Shown: positions 25,066 to 35,742 of the stretch, one piece after another
Numbering within the stretch: position 1 is the first letter of the stretch
How the letters are laid out: each line of letters opens with the position of its first letter
Assembly: GCA_016745075.1 (NCBI GenBank)
Contig: JADGDD010000003.1
Coordinates: 62,001-126,000, forward strand
DNA from: Planctomycetota bacterium
GTDB taxonomy: Bacteria; Planctomycetota; UBA11346
DNA length: 64,000 bases
Reading direction: 5' to 3'
Program-made: the position numbers and the translations under genes
The notes under the pieces: model-generated
Database searches by the model: none
What the model was told of the DNA's origin: nothing
Seen by the model: only the letters and a program-made list of their open reading frames with translations

Positions 25066-26961
25066 TTAATCAGATATGGTAGTGGGCTTGTTTACAGCAC
25101 GTGCCCATAACAGGGCAACCCCAGCAAAAACAAGTTCAGCACCGACATAGCCCATCAAGTTGGCGAAGATAGAATCAGTAAAACCGTAGCTATGCAGGCC
25201 GACACTCAGCAAGTTGACTCCAAACCAAGCAAGACTGACAATCGCACAGCAGACAACTAAACCAGCAGCCATACCATTTTCTTTCATTTGTCCGCCAATG
25301 CGAGCATGCATGAGCATCAACAACCACATCACAATCCATAAGGCACCATTTTCTTTTGGATCCCAGCCCCAAAAGCGGCCCCAGCTTTGATCACCCCAAA
25401 TGCCACCAAGAATGGTGCCAAACAAGGTAAAGAATAAAGCGATAATGGCAGAGGCATACATGATTTTCCCCAGATGGATTATATCTTTTGTTTGGGTTTT
25501 TTGAATAATCCGCTTAATCAGATACACGTGTCCAAGTAGTCCTGCAATAAAAGCCATGCCATAACCAATGGTGATGGTTACAACGTGAGTAGCCAACCAG
25601 AAGTTCGAATCAAGTACGGCAGAGAGCATGCCAAGAGTATCACCTTCGGCGGCATAACCAAGGCTGACAAAAATCATAATGGTTCCAAGTAAGGCTCCGA
25701 GTAAAAGGCCAAGACCATTCTTAAGGAAATACTCAAGGATGAGAAAACCACCAGCTCCGCACCAGCCAACAAATAAGATGCTTTCATATAAGGTTGAAAC
25801 AGGTGGACGACCCATAATAATCATGCGAAGAATAAGTCCCCATGTTTGGCAGCCAAGCGCAATGACGACACATGCAAGTGCACTGTAATATAGCGCTTTG
25901 GGCCATACAGCCATGGCAACAACAAGCGCAATAGCTGCTAAAATATAAAAAGTGAGGCTTTTGTAAAACCATTCTGCGGAATTATATCCAACTTCGAGAG
26001 ACATATTTTTGGCATCGGCAGTTGTTTGCAAATCAAGCACAGCGGCAGATTGTGTTGTGAGGGCAGTGCTGTCTTCAGCAATGATAGTGGCAATGCACTG
26101 TTCCCACGCATCTAAATGTTTTGTGACGTGTGGTTTGTCACCAACGGTGATGGTATGAATAACCGCTTCCCACGGTGTCATCCAAATCGTGTTGTCAGTA
26201 GCAGGGTCATCGCTGGGAATAACGGTGAGGCCACCCATGTTTGTACGTTTGGAGGCAGGAGCGAGGTCTTGTTGGATTGTTTGCCATAAAGTCAGCATGT
26301 CTTTATCAGCGTCGCTGAGGTCGTTTGGTGTTTTTTTAGATGCTGCACGAATACGTGGATTTAATTGGTCAAGATGGCGTAATAATACCAAAAAAGAAAA
26401 AGGTGTGTTTGTATCAACTTCAAATGCCTGCGCATTTTCTTCTATGCTAAACGTGTAACGCGGTAAAACGCAGGTGAGAGATTCGCTCAGTGCGACGACA
26501 AAGGATGCAATGTTATACAACTCAACAATCTGTTTTTCATCAGTAGTGAGAGCTTCTTGTCCTTTTTCAAACAAGGCAGCAATGAGCATCTGATGTTCTT
26601 GAAAGCCTTCACGGATAGCACGTAAAGTATACAAATGGTTTTTGGCGCTGGTGAGGCCAATAGCTTCAACGGTACGTGGATTACGAACATGGAATATTGG
26701 TCGTTCAAAAGCAACTTCAGGTTTGGTCATTAATTCTGTCAGCCATTGAATGGCAGAGCTTTTTTGACCGTTGCCATCTTTTGCTGAACGTTTGCGGTGG
26801 ACGGCGAGTAAGGTGTTTCGAGCGAAAGTATCCAGTGGTTTAATACGACCATTTTCTTGTATTGCAATATGTGCGAATGGAGTTGGTTCAAAGAGTTGTT
26901 CTGATTCGCTGGAGTGCAAGATGGTGCTCAGAGCAAGTAGGCATAATAAAATGTATTTCAT
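25066..26961 (-). CDS. ccsA: Cytochrome c biogenesis protein CcsA/CcmF-type
   Basis: WGRFWGWDPKENGALWIVMW tryptophan-rich (WWD) motif and polytopic C-terminus, with a long periplasmic-type N-terminal region. Confidence 0.88.
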   Translation of the reverse strand: MKYILLCLLALSTILHSSESEQLFEPTPFAHIAIQENGRIKPLDTFARNTLLAVHRKRSAKDGNGQKSSAIQWLTELMTKPEVAFERPIFHVRNPRTVEAIGLTSAKNHLYTLRAIREGFQEHQMLIAALFEKGQEALTTDEKQIVELYNIASFVVALSESLTCVLPRYTFSIEENAQAFEVDTNTPFSFLVLLRHLDQLNPRIRAASKKTPNDLSDADKDMLTLWQTIQQDLAPASKRTNMGGLTVIPSDDPATDNTIWMTPWEAVIHTITVGDKPHVTKHLDAWEQCIATIIAEDSTALTTQSAAVLDLQTTADAKNMSLEVGYNSAEWFYKSLTFYILAAIALVVAMAVWPKALYYSALACVVIALGCQTWGLILRMIIMGRPPVSTLYESILFVGWCGAGGFLILEYFLKNGLGLLLGALLGTIMIFVSLGYAAEGDTLGMLSAVLDSNFWLATHVVTITIGYGMAFIAGLLGHVYLIKRIIQKTQTKDIIHLGKIMYASAIIALFFTLFGTILGGIWGDQSWGRFWGWDPKENGALWIVMWLLMLMHARIGGQMKENGMAAGLVVCCAIVSLAWFGVNLLSVGLHSYGFTDSIFANLMGYVGAELVFAGVALLWARAVNKPTTISD

Positions 26962-28106
26962 GCTGTTTCTCCAGCGCTTATATCTTCAGCGGGCTTTTTG
27001 TCTTTGTTCAGCAAGCGTGGCAAATGGAGAACTAAATGGACAAGTAAGCCAAAGCACATAATTAAACTAGAGATATAGGGGAATATTTGCCCAACATTAC
27101 GAACGACTTGTAGGGCTGACCAGTCTGGCCGACCATTTGTACCAACAGCAAAATCTTGTTGGTAACAGGTATAGCCCATTAAACGTAGCGGCTCATTCAT
27201 GCTAATAACCGCTTCACGTTTAATAGTACTACCGGTATTTGCATCGGTAGTTGTGATTTCTACAACCGATTTATAGCTTTTGGCCATACCGCTACCTGCG
27301 TGATCTAAACGTTCGCCATCAATAAGACGTAGGGCAAATGGCAGCAGCAAATGTTCTTTGCGGAGAGCGATAAGATATTCAATGCCATCGCAGGTCATAC
27401 TCGGCATATCATCTGCAACCATACGTTCAAAGATGGTAACTGTGCGGGTGCCATTGTCATCGGTTACTTCGAGTATTGCGCCAGCGGTATTTGCTGATGG
27501 GTTTTGTTTGGGTGGTTGTTCGGTGATGTTCCAATTGGTGCCGTCGGTAGATGGTTCGCAATTACTGAGATATGTTTGAATATGGAGTGACCCAGTAAAC
27601 GATGTATGGGTGAGCTTGGCACCTTCGTATAAATATCCATGGGCAAAGGCTGTTACCTGATCTGTGTTTTCATCTGTGCGATTTACTAAGCAAAGTTCAC
27701 GATAATCTTGAACAACAGTGGTGCTGGTATTCTCACCTTCATAAAACATGAGGGTGCTTTCTGTGCTAGTGAAAGCAGTAATAAAGCCGCCAATTAATAG
27801 CAGAAGTGCTCCAGTATGGCTAATGGCAAGGCCTACTTGTCGATGGCCGCGTTTGGTAAATAAAAATGCAAAGAGATTGAAAAAAGTAATAATTAAAGTT
27901 AGGCGACATCCAGGAAGTGGAATATAATCAAATACAAAAATAAACCACGAAGAAAAATAGAGGTTTTGCGATTCAAAAAGCCCCATGTGTTTTTGCGCTA
28001 TAGAGCCAACTACCAACAAGACCATGAGCCAGTAGCAGCAGTACATAAAAATAAGAGGGTTAGCAAGTTGGCGCAACCAACGTGCTTCTGTTTGAGCATT
28101 ACTCAT
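26958..28106 (-). CDS. resB: ResB-like cytochrome c biogenesis protein
   Basis: ResB-like architecture (VGLAISHTGALLLLIGGFI..., YQQDFAVG), 4-bp overlap with ccsA. Confidence 0.78.
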   Translation of the reverse strand: MSNAQTEARWLRQLANPLIFMYCCYWLMVLLVVGSIAQKHMGLFESQNLYFSSWFIFVFDYIPLPGCRLTLIITFFNLFAFLFTKRGHRQVGLAISHTGALLLLIGGFITAFTSTESTLMFYEGENTSTTVVQDYRELCLVNRTDENTDQVTAFAHGYLYEGAKLTHTSFTGSLHIQTYLSNCEPSTDGTNWNITEQPPKQNPSANTAGAILEVTDDNGTRTVTIFERMVADDMPSMTCDGIEYLIALRKEHLLLPFALRLIDGERLDHAGSGMAKSYKSVVEITTTDANTGSTIKREAVISMNEPLRLMGYTCYQQDFAVGTNGRPDWSALQVVRNVGQIFPYISSLIMCFGLLVHLVLHLPRLLNKDKKPAEDISAGETA

Positions 28107-28698
28107 TGCCAGTCTCCTCTGTTGTTTGTGCTTGAGTTGCTTGCACGCGGATTGATTCGCACAGTTCCAAGAAGACAGGGGTGAGACTTTCAAAATCATT
28201 ACTATGAATCATGAGCTTAGTAAAAACGGTGCGCCTACCGAAAATATGTATGGCACCAAGAAAAGACTCTTCAGGTTTGGCAACATTACGGATTTCTACC
28301 CAGACAAATGTGTCTGTATGGTTGATGCCTGGGTCGTCTTCAGAAGCGAAGGCAGCCAGACCGGCTTGCCCACGCCAGCGGTTAAGGTTTGGAAGTATGC
28401 CGCCACCGAGAACAGAGATAGTACAACGGCCGGAATTGGCTGTTGTTTGCAATTGGAGATTTGCCAGTTGGAAGCCAGATTTTATCTCACCTTCAGTCCA
28501 GCCATTTGGGGTTGTCCATACAACAGGCGCAGGGGCTTCTGCTGTTTCTTGGTGTATGATATCGCTTGTTTCGGGAGCCGTTGGTTTGGGTACAGAATAG
28601 GTACGCACGGCGAGAGAATCATGAGGCCCTTTGAAGGCTAAAAAAAGGATGACACAAGCAGCAATAACGAGACTTATGGCAGCAGCACTGTTTTTCAT
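28099..28698 (-). CDS. Hypothetical membrane-anchored protein in the ccs operon
   Basis: N-terminal TM, overlaps resB start by 8 nt. Confidence 0.6.
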   Translation of the reverse strand: MKNSAAAISLVIAACVILFLAFKGPHDSLAVRTYSVPKPTAPETSDIIHQETAEAPAPVVWTTPNGWTEGEIKSGFQLANLQLQTTANSGRCTISVLGGGILPNLNRWRGQAGLAAFASEDDPGINHTDTFVWVEIRNVAKPEESFLGAIHIFGRRTVFTKLMIHSNDFESLTPVFLELCESIRVQATQAQTTEETGNE

Positions 28699-28859
28699 GG
28701 CTGTACCTCTTGCTGCATGCCTTTCTGGGTATCGGTTTGGGCATCAGAAACATATTGTGGACAAATGTTGTAGGCGTAATCGCAAGCCAGCAGAACGGTC
28801 CCGGCTAGCATGGCCACCCAAATCCACAGATGGACTTTTTTACTATTTTTCATGGGCAT
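28695..28859 (-). CDS. Small single-TM protein in the ccs operon
   Basis: MPMKNSKKVHLWIWVAMLAGTVLLACDYAYNICPQ...; 4-bp overlap with the next gene. Confidence 0.5.
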   Translation of the reverse strand: MPMKNSKKVHLWIWVAMLAGTVLLACDYAYNICPQYVSDAQTDTQKGMQQEVQP

Positions 28860-28960
28860 AGCATCAAAGAAAGGTATGCATATGCTAGTGCTAACGCATG
28901 CATACATCACTAATATCGTTTCTTGTTGACCGAAGCATGCAGCAAGCGCATGCTTTAGCG

Positions 28961-30400
28961 ATGAAACATGTAGTTGTAATTGGTGGTGGAGTCGGCGGTC
29001 TCAGCACAGCGTATTTTTTACAAGAGCAAGCTCGTGAACAAGGCGTTGAGTTACGAGTAACTATTTTAGAGGCTCGTGACCGTTGGGGTGGTGTTACATC
29101 ATCCAGTACACAGGATGGGTTTACCTTAGAACATGGGCCAGATTCGGTCATCCGGACCAAGCCAGCAGGCATGGCTTTATTTAAAAAGTTAGGCTTGGAC
29201 GAGAAGTTGGTCGGCACCAACCCCGCACTTACGGGATCGCTTATTGTGCGCGGGACTAAGTTGATCCCGATTCCCAAAGGCTTATATCTGTTGGCTCCTG
29301 GTCGAATGTTGCCATTTGCTTTATCACCAATGATGACTTGGCGTGGTAAACTGCGTACTGGACTGGACCTTATTTTGCCACGACGTGCTGCTGGAGCTCC
29401 AGAAGAGAGTCTCGCTCAATTTGTACGGAGACGTTTAGGGCAGGAGTCCTTAGAACGTATAGCCCAGCCATTGGTTGGTGGTATTTATACGGCAGATCCA
29501 GAGCATTTGAGCCTATCCCATTGTATGCCGCAATTTTTAGAAATGGAACAAGAGCATCGTAGCCTCATTTGGGCGATGCGTAAACGTGCGAATGCGATGA
29601 AAAAACAAGCGCAAAAATCTCAACAGGCCAGTGGTGCAGTGTCTGGAGCTCGCTATGGATTATTTGTTTCTTGTGAGGGTGGCCTGCAAACAATGATTGC
29701 TGCTTTAGTTACGGCAAATAGCGAAGCAGAGATGTGTATTAATAGCCCTGTAACATCATTGGAGCGGACTGAATCTGGTTATGAACTTCAGGTATCTGAT
29801 GAAAAGATTGTCGCGGATGCGGTGGTTTTAGCTGTTCAAGCGCAACCAGCCGCACTATTGAGTAAGAATATACATCCAGAATTATCGGAAGATCTTGCTA
29901 GTATTCCTTACGCAAGTGTGGCAACGGTTAACATCGCATTCAAAAAATCGCAAATAAAAGACCTGCCAGATGCAGCAGGTTTTGTGGTTCCCGCAGTAGA
30001 GGGTCGGCATATGATTGCCTGTACCTTCTCATCAGTAAAGTATGATAACCGAGCACCAGAGGATGGTGTATTGTTGCGTGCTTTTGTTGGTGGTGCCATG
30101 CATGAGGGGCACCTGAACGTGAGTGATGAAACGATGACAACTCGTATTATCAGTGATTTGCGTGATTGGTTGAAGGTAGAAGGTGAGCCGTTATTTTCTA
30201 CTGTTCATAGATATAACAACGCGATGGCGCAGCCTTTGGTGGGTCACGCTCAGATATTGAAACGAATACGTTCTCAAGAACAACGTTTAGATGGATTTGC
30301 GTTGGTGGGTAACGGCTACGAAGGTGTTGGCATACCTGATATCGTTGCTCAAGGAGAAGATGCAGCTCAGCGAATTATTAGTGCCTTCGCTGAGCTGTAA
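28961..30400 (+). CDS. hemY: Protoporphyrinogen oxidase (HemY/PPOX family)
   Basis: FAD motif VVVIGGGVGGLSTAYFLQEQ; C-terminal VGNGYEGVGIPDIVAQGEDAA. Confidence 0.88.
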   Translation: MKHVVVIGGGVGGLSTAYFLQEQAREQGVELRVTILEARDRWGGVTSSSTQDGFTLEHGPDSVIRTKPAGMALFKKLGLDEKLVGTNPALTGSLIVRGTKLIPIPKGLYLLAPGRMLPFALSPMMTWRGKLRTGLDLILPRRAAGAPEESLAQFVRRRLGQESLERIAQPLVGGIYTADPEHLSLSHCMPQFLEMEQEHRSLIWAMRKRANAMKKQAQKSQQASGAVSGARYGLFVSCEGGLQTMIAALVTANSEAEMCINSPVTSLERTESGYELQVSDEKIVADAVVLAVQAQPAALLSKNIHPELSEDLASIPYASVATVNIAFKKSQIKDLPDAAGFVVPAVEGRHMIACTFSSVKYDNRAPEDGVLLRAFVGGAMHEGHLNVSDETMTTRIISDLRDWLKVEGEPLFSTVHRYNNAMAQPLVGHAQILKRIRSQEQRLDGFALVGNGYEGVGIPDIVAQGEDAAQRIISAFAEL

Positions 30401-30426
30401 TTGTTGGTAATAAACCTCAAGAAAGC

Positions 30427-32100
30427 CTATTTTTTCTGTGTTTTTGCCCATGAATCACGCAGGGTTGCGGTTCGGTTAAAGACAAGTTTTTCAGAAGTGC
30501 TGTCCTCTGAATCAGCACAAAAGTAGGCAAGACGTTCAAATTGATAAGCGGTTTCTGCTTGGGCAGAGGCAAGCGATGGTTCAATTTTCCCCATAATAAT
30601 GGTTTTAGATTCAGGATTGATTTTATCCAAAAATGAACGGCCATCACTTTCATCTGCGGGGTCTTCATCAGTAAAGAGCGAATCGTACAAACGAATTTCA
30701 GCATCCAGTGCGTGTGCAGCACTGACCCAATGAATGGTGCCTTTAATACGACGACCATCAGGTGTATGCCCGCCCTTCGTTTCGGGATCGTAGGTACAGT
30801 GCACTTCAGTAATTATTCCATCATCGTCTTTTAAGCAGCCTGTACAGGTTACAATATAACCATAACGTAAACGCACTTCTTGTCCTGGTTTTAGGCGATG
30901 GTATTTACGAGAAGCTTCTTCACGGAAATCATCACGTTCAATCCACAGTTCTTTTGAGAATGGAATCAATCGTGTGCCATCATCTGGATTTTCAGGATTA
31001 TTAATTGCTTCGAGTTCTTCAGTGAGTCCGTCTGGATAATTTGTGACGACTAACTTAACCGGATCAAGAACACCCATTACGCGTAGTGCTGATTTGTTAA
31101 GGTTTTCACGCACGCAATGTTCAAGTAAAGCAATCTCTGTAGTACTATTATACTTAGTTACTCCAATTCGTTCACAGAAATCACGAATAGCCGTAGCAGG
31201 ATAGCCGCGGCGACGGAGGCCTGAAATAGTTGGCAGACGAGGATCATTCCAGTTATCGACGTGATGTTCCGTAACGAGCTGCAACAACTTACGCTTACTC
31301 ATTACAGTATAACCAAGATTTAAACGGGCGAATTCAATTTGTTGCGGGTGACATGGGACAGACTCAAGGGTATCAAGAAACCAATCATACAGTGGGCGGT
31401 GATTCTCAAATTCCAAAGTACAAATGGAATGGGTGACCCCTTCAATTGCATCTTCTAAGCCATGAGCCCAATCATACATAGGATAGATACACCACGTGGA
31501 ACCAGTACGGTGATGCTTCTCATGCAAGATTCGATACATCAACGGATCGCGTAGATTCATATTTGGCGAAGCCATATCAATCTTAGCACGCAACACTTTT
31601 TCACCATTTTTAAATTCACCAGCACGCATGCGAGCAAATAAATCAAGGTTCTCATCGACAGAACGATCACGATATGGACTCTCTTTACCTGCTTGAGTCA
31701 AATTACCACGATATTCACTGATTTCTTCACCTGTCAGATCGTCAACATAGGCTTTTCCCTTCGTAATGAGTTCAACGGCCCAATTGTACATCTGCTCAAA
31801 GTAATCACTTGCAAAGCGAACCTCACCATGCCATTGCCAGCCCAACCAGCGAACATCATCCATGATACTATCAACGTATTCTGTATCTTCTTTCGTTGGA
31901 TTTGTATCATCAAAGCGTAAATTACAGTGTCCATCAAAGCTTTTGGCCAAACCAAAGTTCAGACAAATAGACTTTGCATGCCCGATATGTAGATAACCAT
32001 TTGGCTCTGGCGGAAAGCGGGTTTGAACAATCTTATTCGGCTTGGAAACCAGCTCAGATTCAATTAACCCAGCAACAAAATTCACACTTGATTCACTCAT
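30427..32100 (-). CDS. glnS: Glutaminyl-tRNA synthetase
   Basis: [34 protein letters not shown]. Confidence 0.95.
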   Translation of the reverse strand: MSESSVNFVAGLIESELVSKPNKIVQTRFPPEPNGYLHIGHAKSICLNFGLAKSFDGHCNLRFDDTNPTKEDTEYVDSIMDDVRWLGWQWHGEVRFASDYFEQMYNWAVELITKGKAYVDDLTGEEISEYRGNLTQAGKESPYRDRSVDENLDLFARMRAGEFKNGEKVLRAKIDMASPNMNLRDPLMYRILHEKHHRTGSTWCIYPMYDWAHGLEDAIEGVTHSICTLEFENHRPLYDWFLDTLESVPCHPQQIEFARLNLGYTVMSKRKLLQLVTEHHVDNWNDPRLPTISGLRRRGYPATAIRDFCERIGVTKYNSTTEIALLEHCVRENLNKSALRVMGVLDPVKLVVTNYPDGLTEELEAINNPENPDDGTRLIPFSKELWIERDDFREEASRKYHRLKPGQEVRLRYGYIVTCTGCLKDDDGIITEVHCTYDPETKGGHTPDGRRIKGTIHWVSAAHALDAEIRLYDSLFTDEDPADESDGRSFLDKINPESKTIIMGKIEPSLASAQAETAYQFERLAYFCADSEDSTSEKLVFNRTATLRDSWAKTQKK

Positions 32101-32176
32101 AACAGAATTGTGCTCTAGATCACGTTTCGGCTAGTCTTAATTTAAATAATAAAAGACAGTCAAATATTAGTGGACA

Positions 32177-33088
32177 ATGTCAGTGTGTCGATTAGTGTGG
32201 AGTATGGTTGTGGCGAGGAAGTTTTTGGTGCGGGAGGGTGTTCCTGGATGTTATCATGTGATGAGTCGTTGTGTTCGACGATTACACTGTTTGGACGATT
32301 TCCGTAAAGGTTTGCTGGAAAAAAGTTTACGTTATCATGCTGATAAAATGGCTATAGATGTGATGACTTATGCGGTGATGGGCAATCATATGCATGTTGT
32401 AGTGCGGATTCGGCCCGATGAGGCGGCAGAGTGGAGTGCAGAGGATGTTGTTGATCGGTGGTTTGAATTAGTGCCGATGTGGAGCAGTACCTACGGCAAT
32501 GGTGATATGAGCTTGGAAGAACAGGCAGAGAAAGAGTGTAAGCGTAGATATGTTGAAGATTCTGGGTGGGTAGAGGAACGTCGTGCACGGCTCTGTAGCT
32601 TGAGTTGGTTTATGCGTTTGGTGAAGCAAAAGATTGCCCGTCGTGCAAATCAAGAAGATGGTGTAACAGGACATTTTTGGGATGAACGCTTTAAATCGGT
32701 GAGTTTACCAGATCAACGCGCCGTTATTGCTTGCATGGTATATGTAGATTTAAATCCGTTTCGTGCAGGTACATGTGATGCGCCAGAGCATGGTCGATAT
32801 ATTGGTTTACATGACCGAGTGAAGGATGTACAGCGAGAGAAGCAAGGTCAGTATTCGGAAGAAGTGGACTATTCAGTCTATAGAAGGTGGGTGGTGCCGT
32901 TGTGGGCGTGTGGCCAATTGGTTCGAAATGTAAGACACGGAGTTAATCGAAGGTGGACTTTTGACCGTTGTTCGTTGTCATCAAAGGAATATGTCACATT
33001 GATTGATCAAGCTGCGAGAGATGCACGAGGCGATAAAAAACAACTCGCACAAACGATAGAATCGTTGTGCGAGCGTTTAGCCTTATAA
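32177..33088 (+). mobile_element. REP-associated tyrosine transposase-like (Y1_Tnp/RAYT) gene
   Basis: GCYHVMSRCVRRLHCLDD...VMTYAVMGNHMHVVVRI (HUH-like HMH motif)...GHFWDERFKSV...YVDLNPFRAG. Confidence 0.85.
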
Positions 33089-33106
33089 TGAGGTCGGTAG
33101 AGTTTG

Positions 33107-35578
33107 TTAGGAAACGGGGAAGGCAGGTATGGCTTCGAGTTTCCATATCTCATCATTGTATTGACCAATAGTTCGGTCTGATGAAAATTTACCGCTATAA
33201 GCGGTGTTAAGGATGCTTGCCTTGGTCCACCAGTCTTGATCTTGATAGGCAATGGCAGCACGTTCTTGAGCGTCAATATAAGTGCGAAAATCTGCACAAA
33301 CCATCCAGTAATCACCCCAATGTTTTAGGGAATTGATAAGGTCGTCGAAAATACCTGGTTCAAATTGATTAAAGTGCCCGCTTTCAATTAATTTGAGAAC
33401 AGCATCAAGGCTATGGTCATCTGCTATGATTTGCGCAGGATTATAGCCGCAACGTGTTTGCTCTACTTCTTCAGCAGTAAGGCCAAAGAGGAAGAAGTTT
33501 TCATCGCCAACTTCTTCGCGGATTTCTATGTTAGCACCGTCAAGGGTGCCAATCGTCAGTGCGCCGTTAAGCATGAATTTCATGTTGCCAGTACCAGACG
33601 CCTCTTTACCAGCAGTTGAAATTTGCTCAGAAAGATCTGTGCCAGGGAAAATATGTTCGGCAACGGAAACACGATAGTTTGGAATAAATACAACTTTGAG
33701 TTTTCCTTCGCAGTCTGAGTCATTGTTGATGACATCGGCTACATTATTAATGAGTTTAATAATACGTTTAGCGATTTGGTAGCCCGGTGCGGCTTTGCCG
33801 CCAATAATAATAGAGCGGTTAGTCCACTGGGCGGTGTCGCCGTCTTTAATGCGGTTATATAAATGAATGGCATGGAGCACATTGAGAAATTGGCGTTTGT
33901 ATTCATGGATACGTTTTACTTGTACATCAAAGAGAGAGGTTGGGTCTAAGGTAACGCCACATAGTTTTTGAACAATATCAGCAAGTTGTTGTTTTTTTGT
34001 TAATTTAATTGCTGCCCATTTTTTACGGAACGGTTTTTTATCGGCATGTTTAGTCAGCTTTTCCATAACAGGAAGGTCAGCAATCCAATCAGGGCCAATT
34101 GTTTTGGTAATTAAGTCAGAAAGTTCTGGGTTGGAAGAGCCAAGCCAACGGCGTTGGGTAATACCGTTTGTTTTGTTATTAAATTTGTGGGCCCATAATT
34201 CATAGAAGTTTCGGAACAACCCTTGGCAGAGAAGGTCGCTATGTAGTTGGGCTACGCCATTCACAGAGAAAGAGCCAACGATGGCAAGGTGGGCCATACG
34301 AATATCTGTGTTGTTTTCAATAATACTGAGTGCTTCTGCGCGTTGATTATCACCTGGCCATTGATTGGCAACTTCCCGTAAAAAGCGAGCATTAATTTCA
34401 AAAATAATGTCAGTAATGCGTGGTAATAATACGTGAAATAAATCAACGGACCATTTTTCGAGGGCTTCGGGAAGCAATGTGTGATTGGTATAAGCCATAG
34501 AACGTGTGGTGATGTCCCAAGCAGTGTCCCAATCAAGGCCATGTTCGTCCATCAATAATCGCATTAATTCAGCGACGGCAACAGATGGATGTGTGTCATT
34601 TAATTGGAAACAGTTTTTGTCAGCGAAGTCGGTGAAATCATCGTGGTAACGTTTCCAGCGGCGAATAATATCTTGAAGACTTGCGGATGCTAAGAAATAT
34701 TGTTGACGCAGGCGAAGCTCTTTGCCGTTTTCACTTTTATCATTTGGATAAAGAACCATGCTAATATTTTCTGCATGGTTTTTTGCTGTCACAGCGGCAG
34801 CGTAGTCACCGTCATTAAATTCACTCAGATTAAATTCGTTGGTGGCAGTTGCCTTCCATAGCCGAAGAGTGTTAACGGTACCATTTTGGTACCCAGGAAC
34901 GGGTACATCATAAGGAATTGCTAAAATATCTTCAGTACCAGTCCAACGTACGCGCCAATTACCATTTTCATCTTCGTAGTTTTCGCTGCGGCCGCTAAAA
35001 TGAATGCGTTGGGTGTATTCTGGTCGTTCCAGTTCCCATGGATTGCCAGATGCCATCCAATGGTCTGGTTCTTCAATTTGGAAACCATTAATAATGCGTT
35101 GGCGGAACATACCGTATTCATAATGCAGGCCGTAACCAAAAACGGGAAGCTGAAGAGTAGCGCAGCTATCAATAAAACAGGCAGCAAGGCGGCCAAGGCC
35201 ACCGTTGCCAAGTGCAGCATCTGACTCTTCGTCTATAATTTCTTCAAGCGTGCAGCCACCATCTTTTAAGACTTGGGCGAGGTCATCTTCAAGGCCAAGA
35301 TTAAGAGCGGCATTGGAGAAAGAGCGGCCAATCAAGTATTCCATAGAAAGGTAATAGGCACGGCGGCAATCTTTTTGATAGTAAGCAGCGTGGGTTGCTT
35401 TCCAGCGTTCCATCAGGCGATCGCGTAAGGCAAGGGCAAGGGCGCGGAAACGATATGAGTTATCAGCAGTATCATCGCGCCCAAGTGTTGAGTAGAGGTG
35501 ACGAAGGTAATCGTGACGGATAGATCCAGCATCAAGTCCATGAGCGTTCATAGAGTCTGCTTTTTTACGTTGAGCCAT
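33107..35578 (-). CDS. glgP: Glycogen/starch phosphorylase
   Basis: GLGRLAACFIDS, NGITQRRWL, GGKAAPGY, EASGTGNMKFMLNGALTIGTLDGANIE (PLP site); start set at MAQRKKAD. Confidence 0.95.
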   Translation of the reverse strand: MAQRKKADSMNAHGLDAGSIRHDYLRHLYSTLGRDDTADNSYRFRALALALRDRLMERWKATHAAYYQKDCRRAYYLSMEYLIGRSFSNAALNLGLEDDLAQVLKDGGCTLEEIIDEESDAALGNGGLGRLAACFIDSCATLQLPVFGYGLHYEYGMFRQRIINGFQIEEPDHWMASGNPWELERPEYTQRIHFSGRSENYEDENGNWRVRWTGTEDILAIPYDVPVPGYQNGTVNTLRLWKATATNEFNLSEFNDGDYAAAVTAKNHAENISMVLYPNDKSENGKELRLRQQYFLASASLQDIIRRWKRYHDDFTDFADKNCFQLNDTHPSVAVAELMRLLMDEHGLDWDTAWDITTRSMAYTNHTLLPEALEKWSVDLFHVLLPRITDIIFEINARFLREVANQWPGDNQRAEALSIIENNTDIRMAHLAIVGSFSVNGVAQLHSDLLCQGLFRNFYELWAHKFNNKTNGITQRRWLGSSNPELSDLITKTIGPDWIADLPVMEKLTKHADKKPFRKKWAAIKLTKKQQLADIVQKLCGVTLDPTSLFDVQVKRIHEYKRQFLNVLHAIHLYNRIKDGDTAQWTNRSIIIGGKAAPGYQIAKRIIKLINNVADVINNDSDCEGKLKVVFIPNYRVSVAEHIFPGTDLSEQISTAGKEASGTGNMKFMLNGALTIGTLDGANIEIREEVGDENFFLFGLTAEEVEQTRCGYNPAQIIADDHSLDAVLKLIESGHFNQFEPGIFDDLINSLKHWGDYWMVCADFRTYIDAQERAAIAYQDQDWWTKASILNTAYSGKFSSDRTIGQYNDEIWKLEAIPAFPVS

Positions 35579-35742
35579 AATGTATTCCTTAACGTAGTTG
35601 TGAGAAACCATGATAGAAGAGCTCTCTTGTGTGCAAGTCACCAGCAATAGGCCTCGTTTGATACGGATGCAACCATTTGCTCGAATCGTTGGTTGTGTAA
35701 GTGGTGCAAAGGATAGCATAGGGTAGTTAAGAGAGACAATAT

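Noticed and set aside
30417-30758. ORF 30417-30758 on the minus strand as a separate gene
   Set aside because: It is fully contained in a different frame of glnS on the same strand with no supporting signature.
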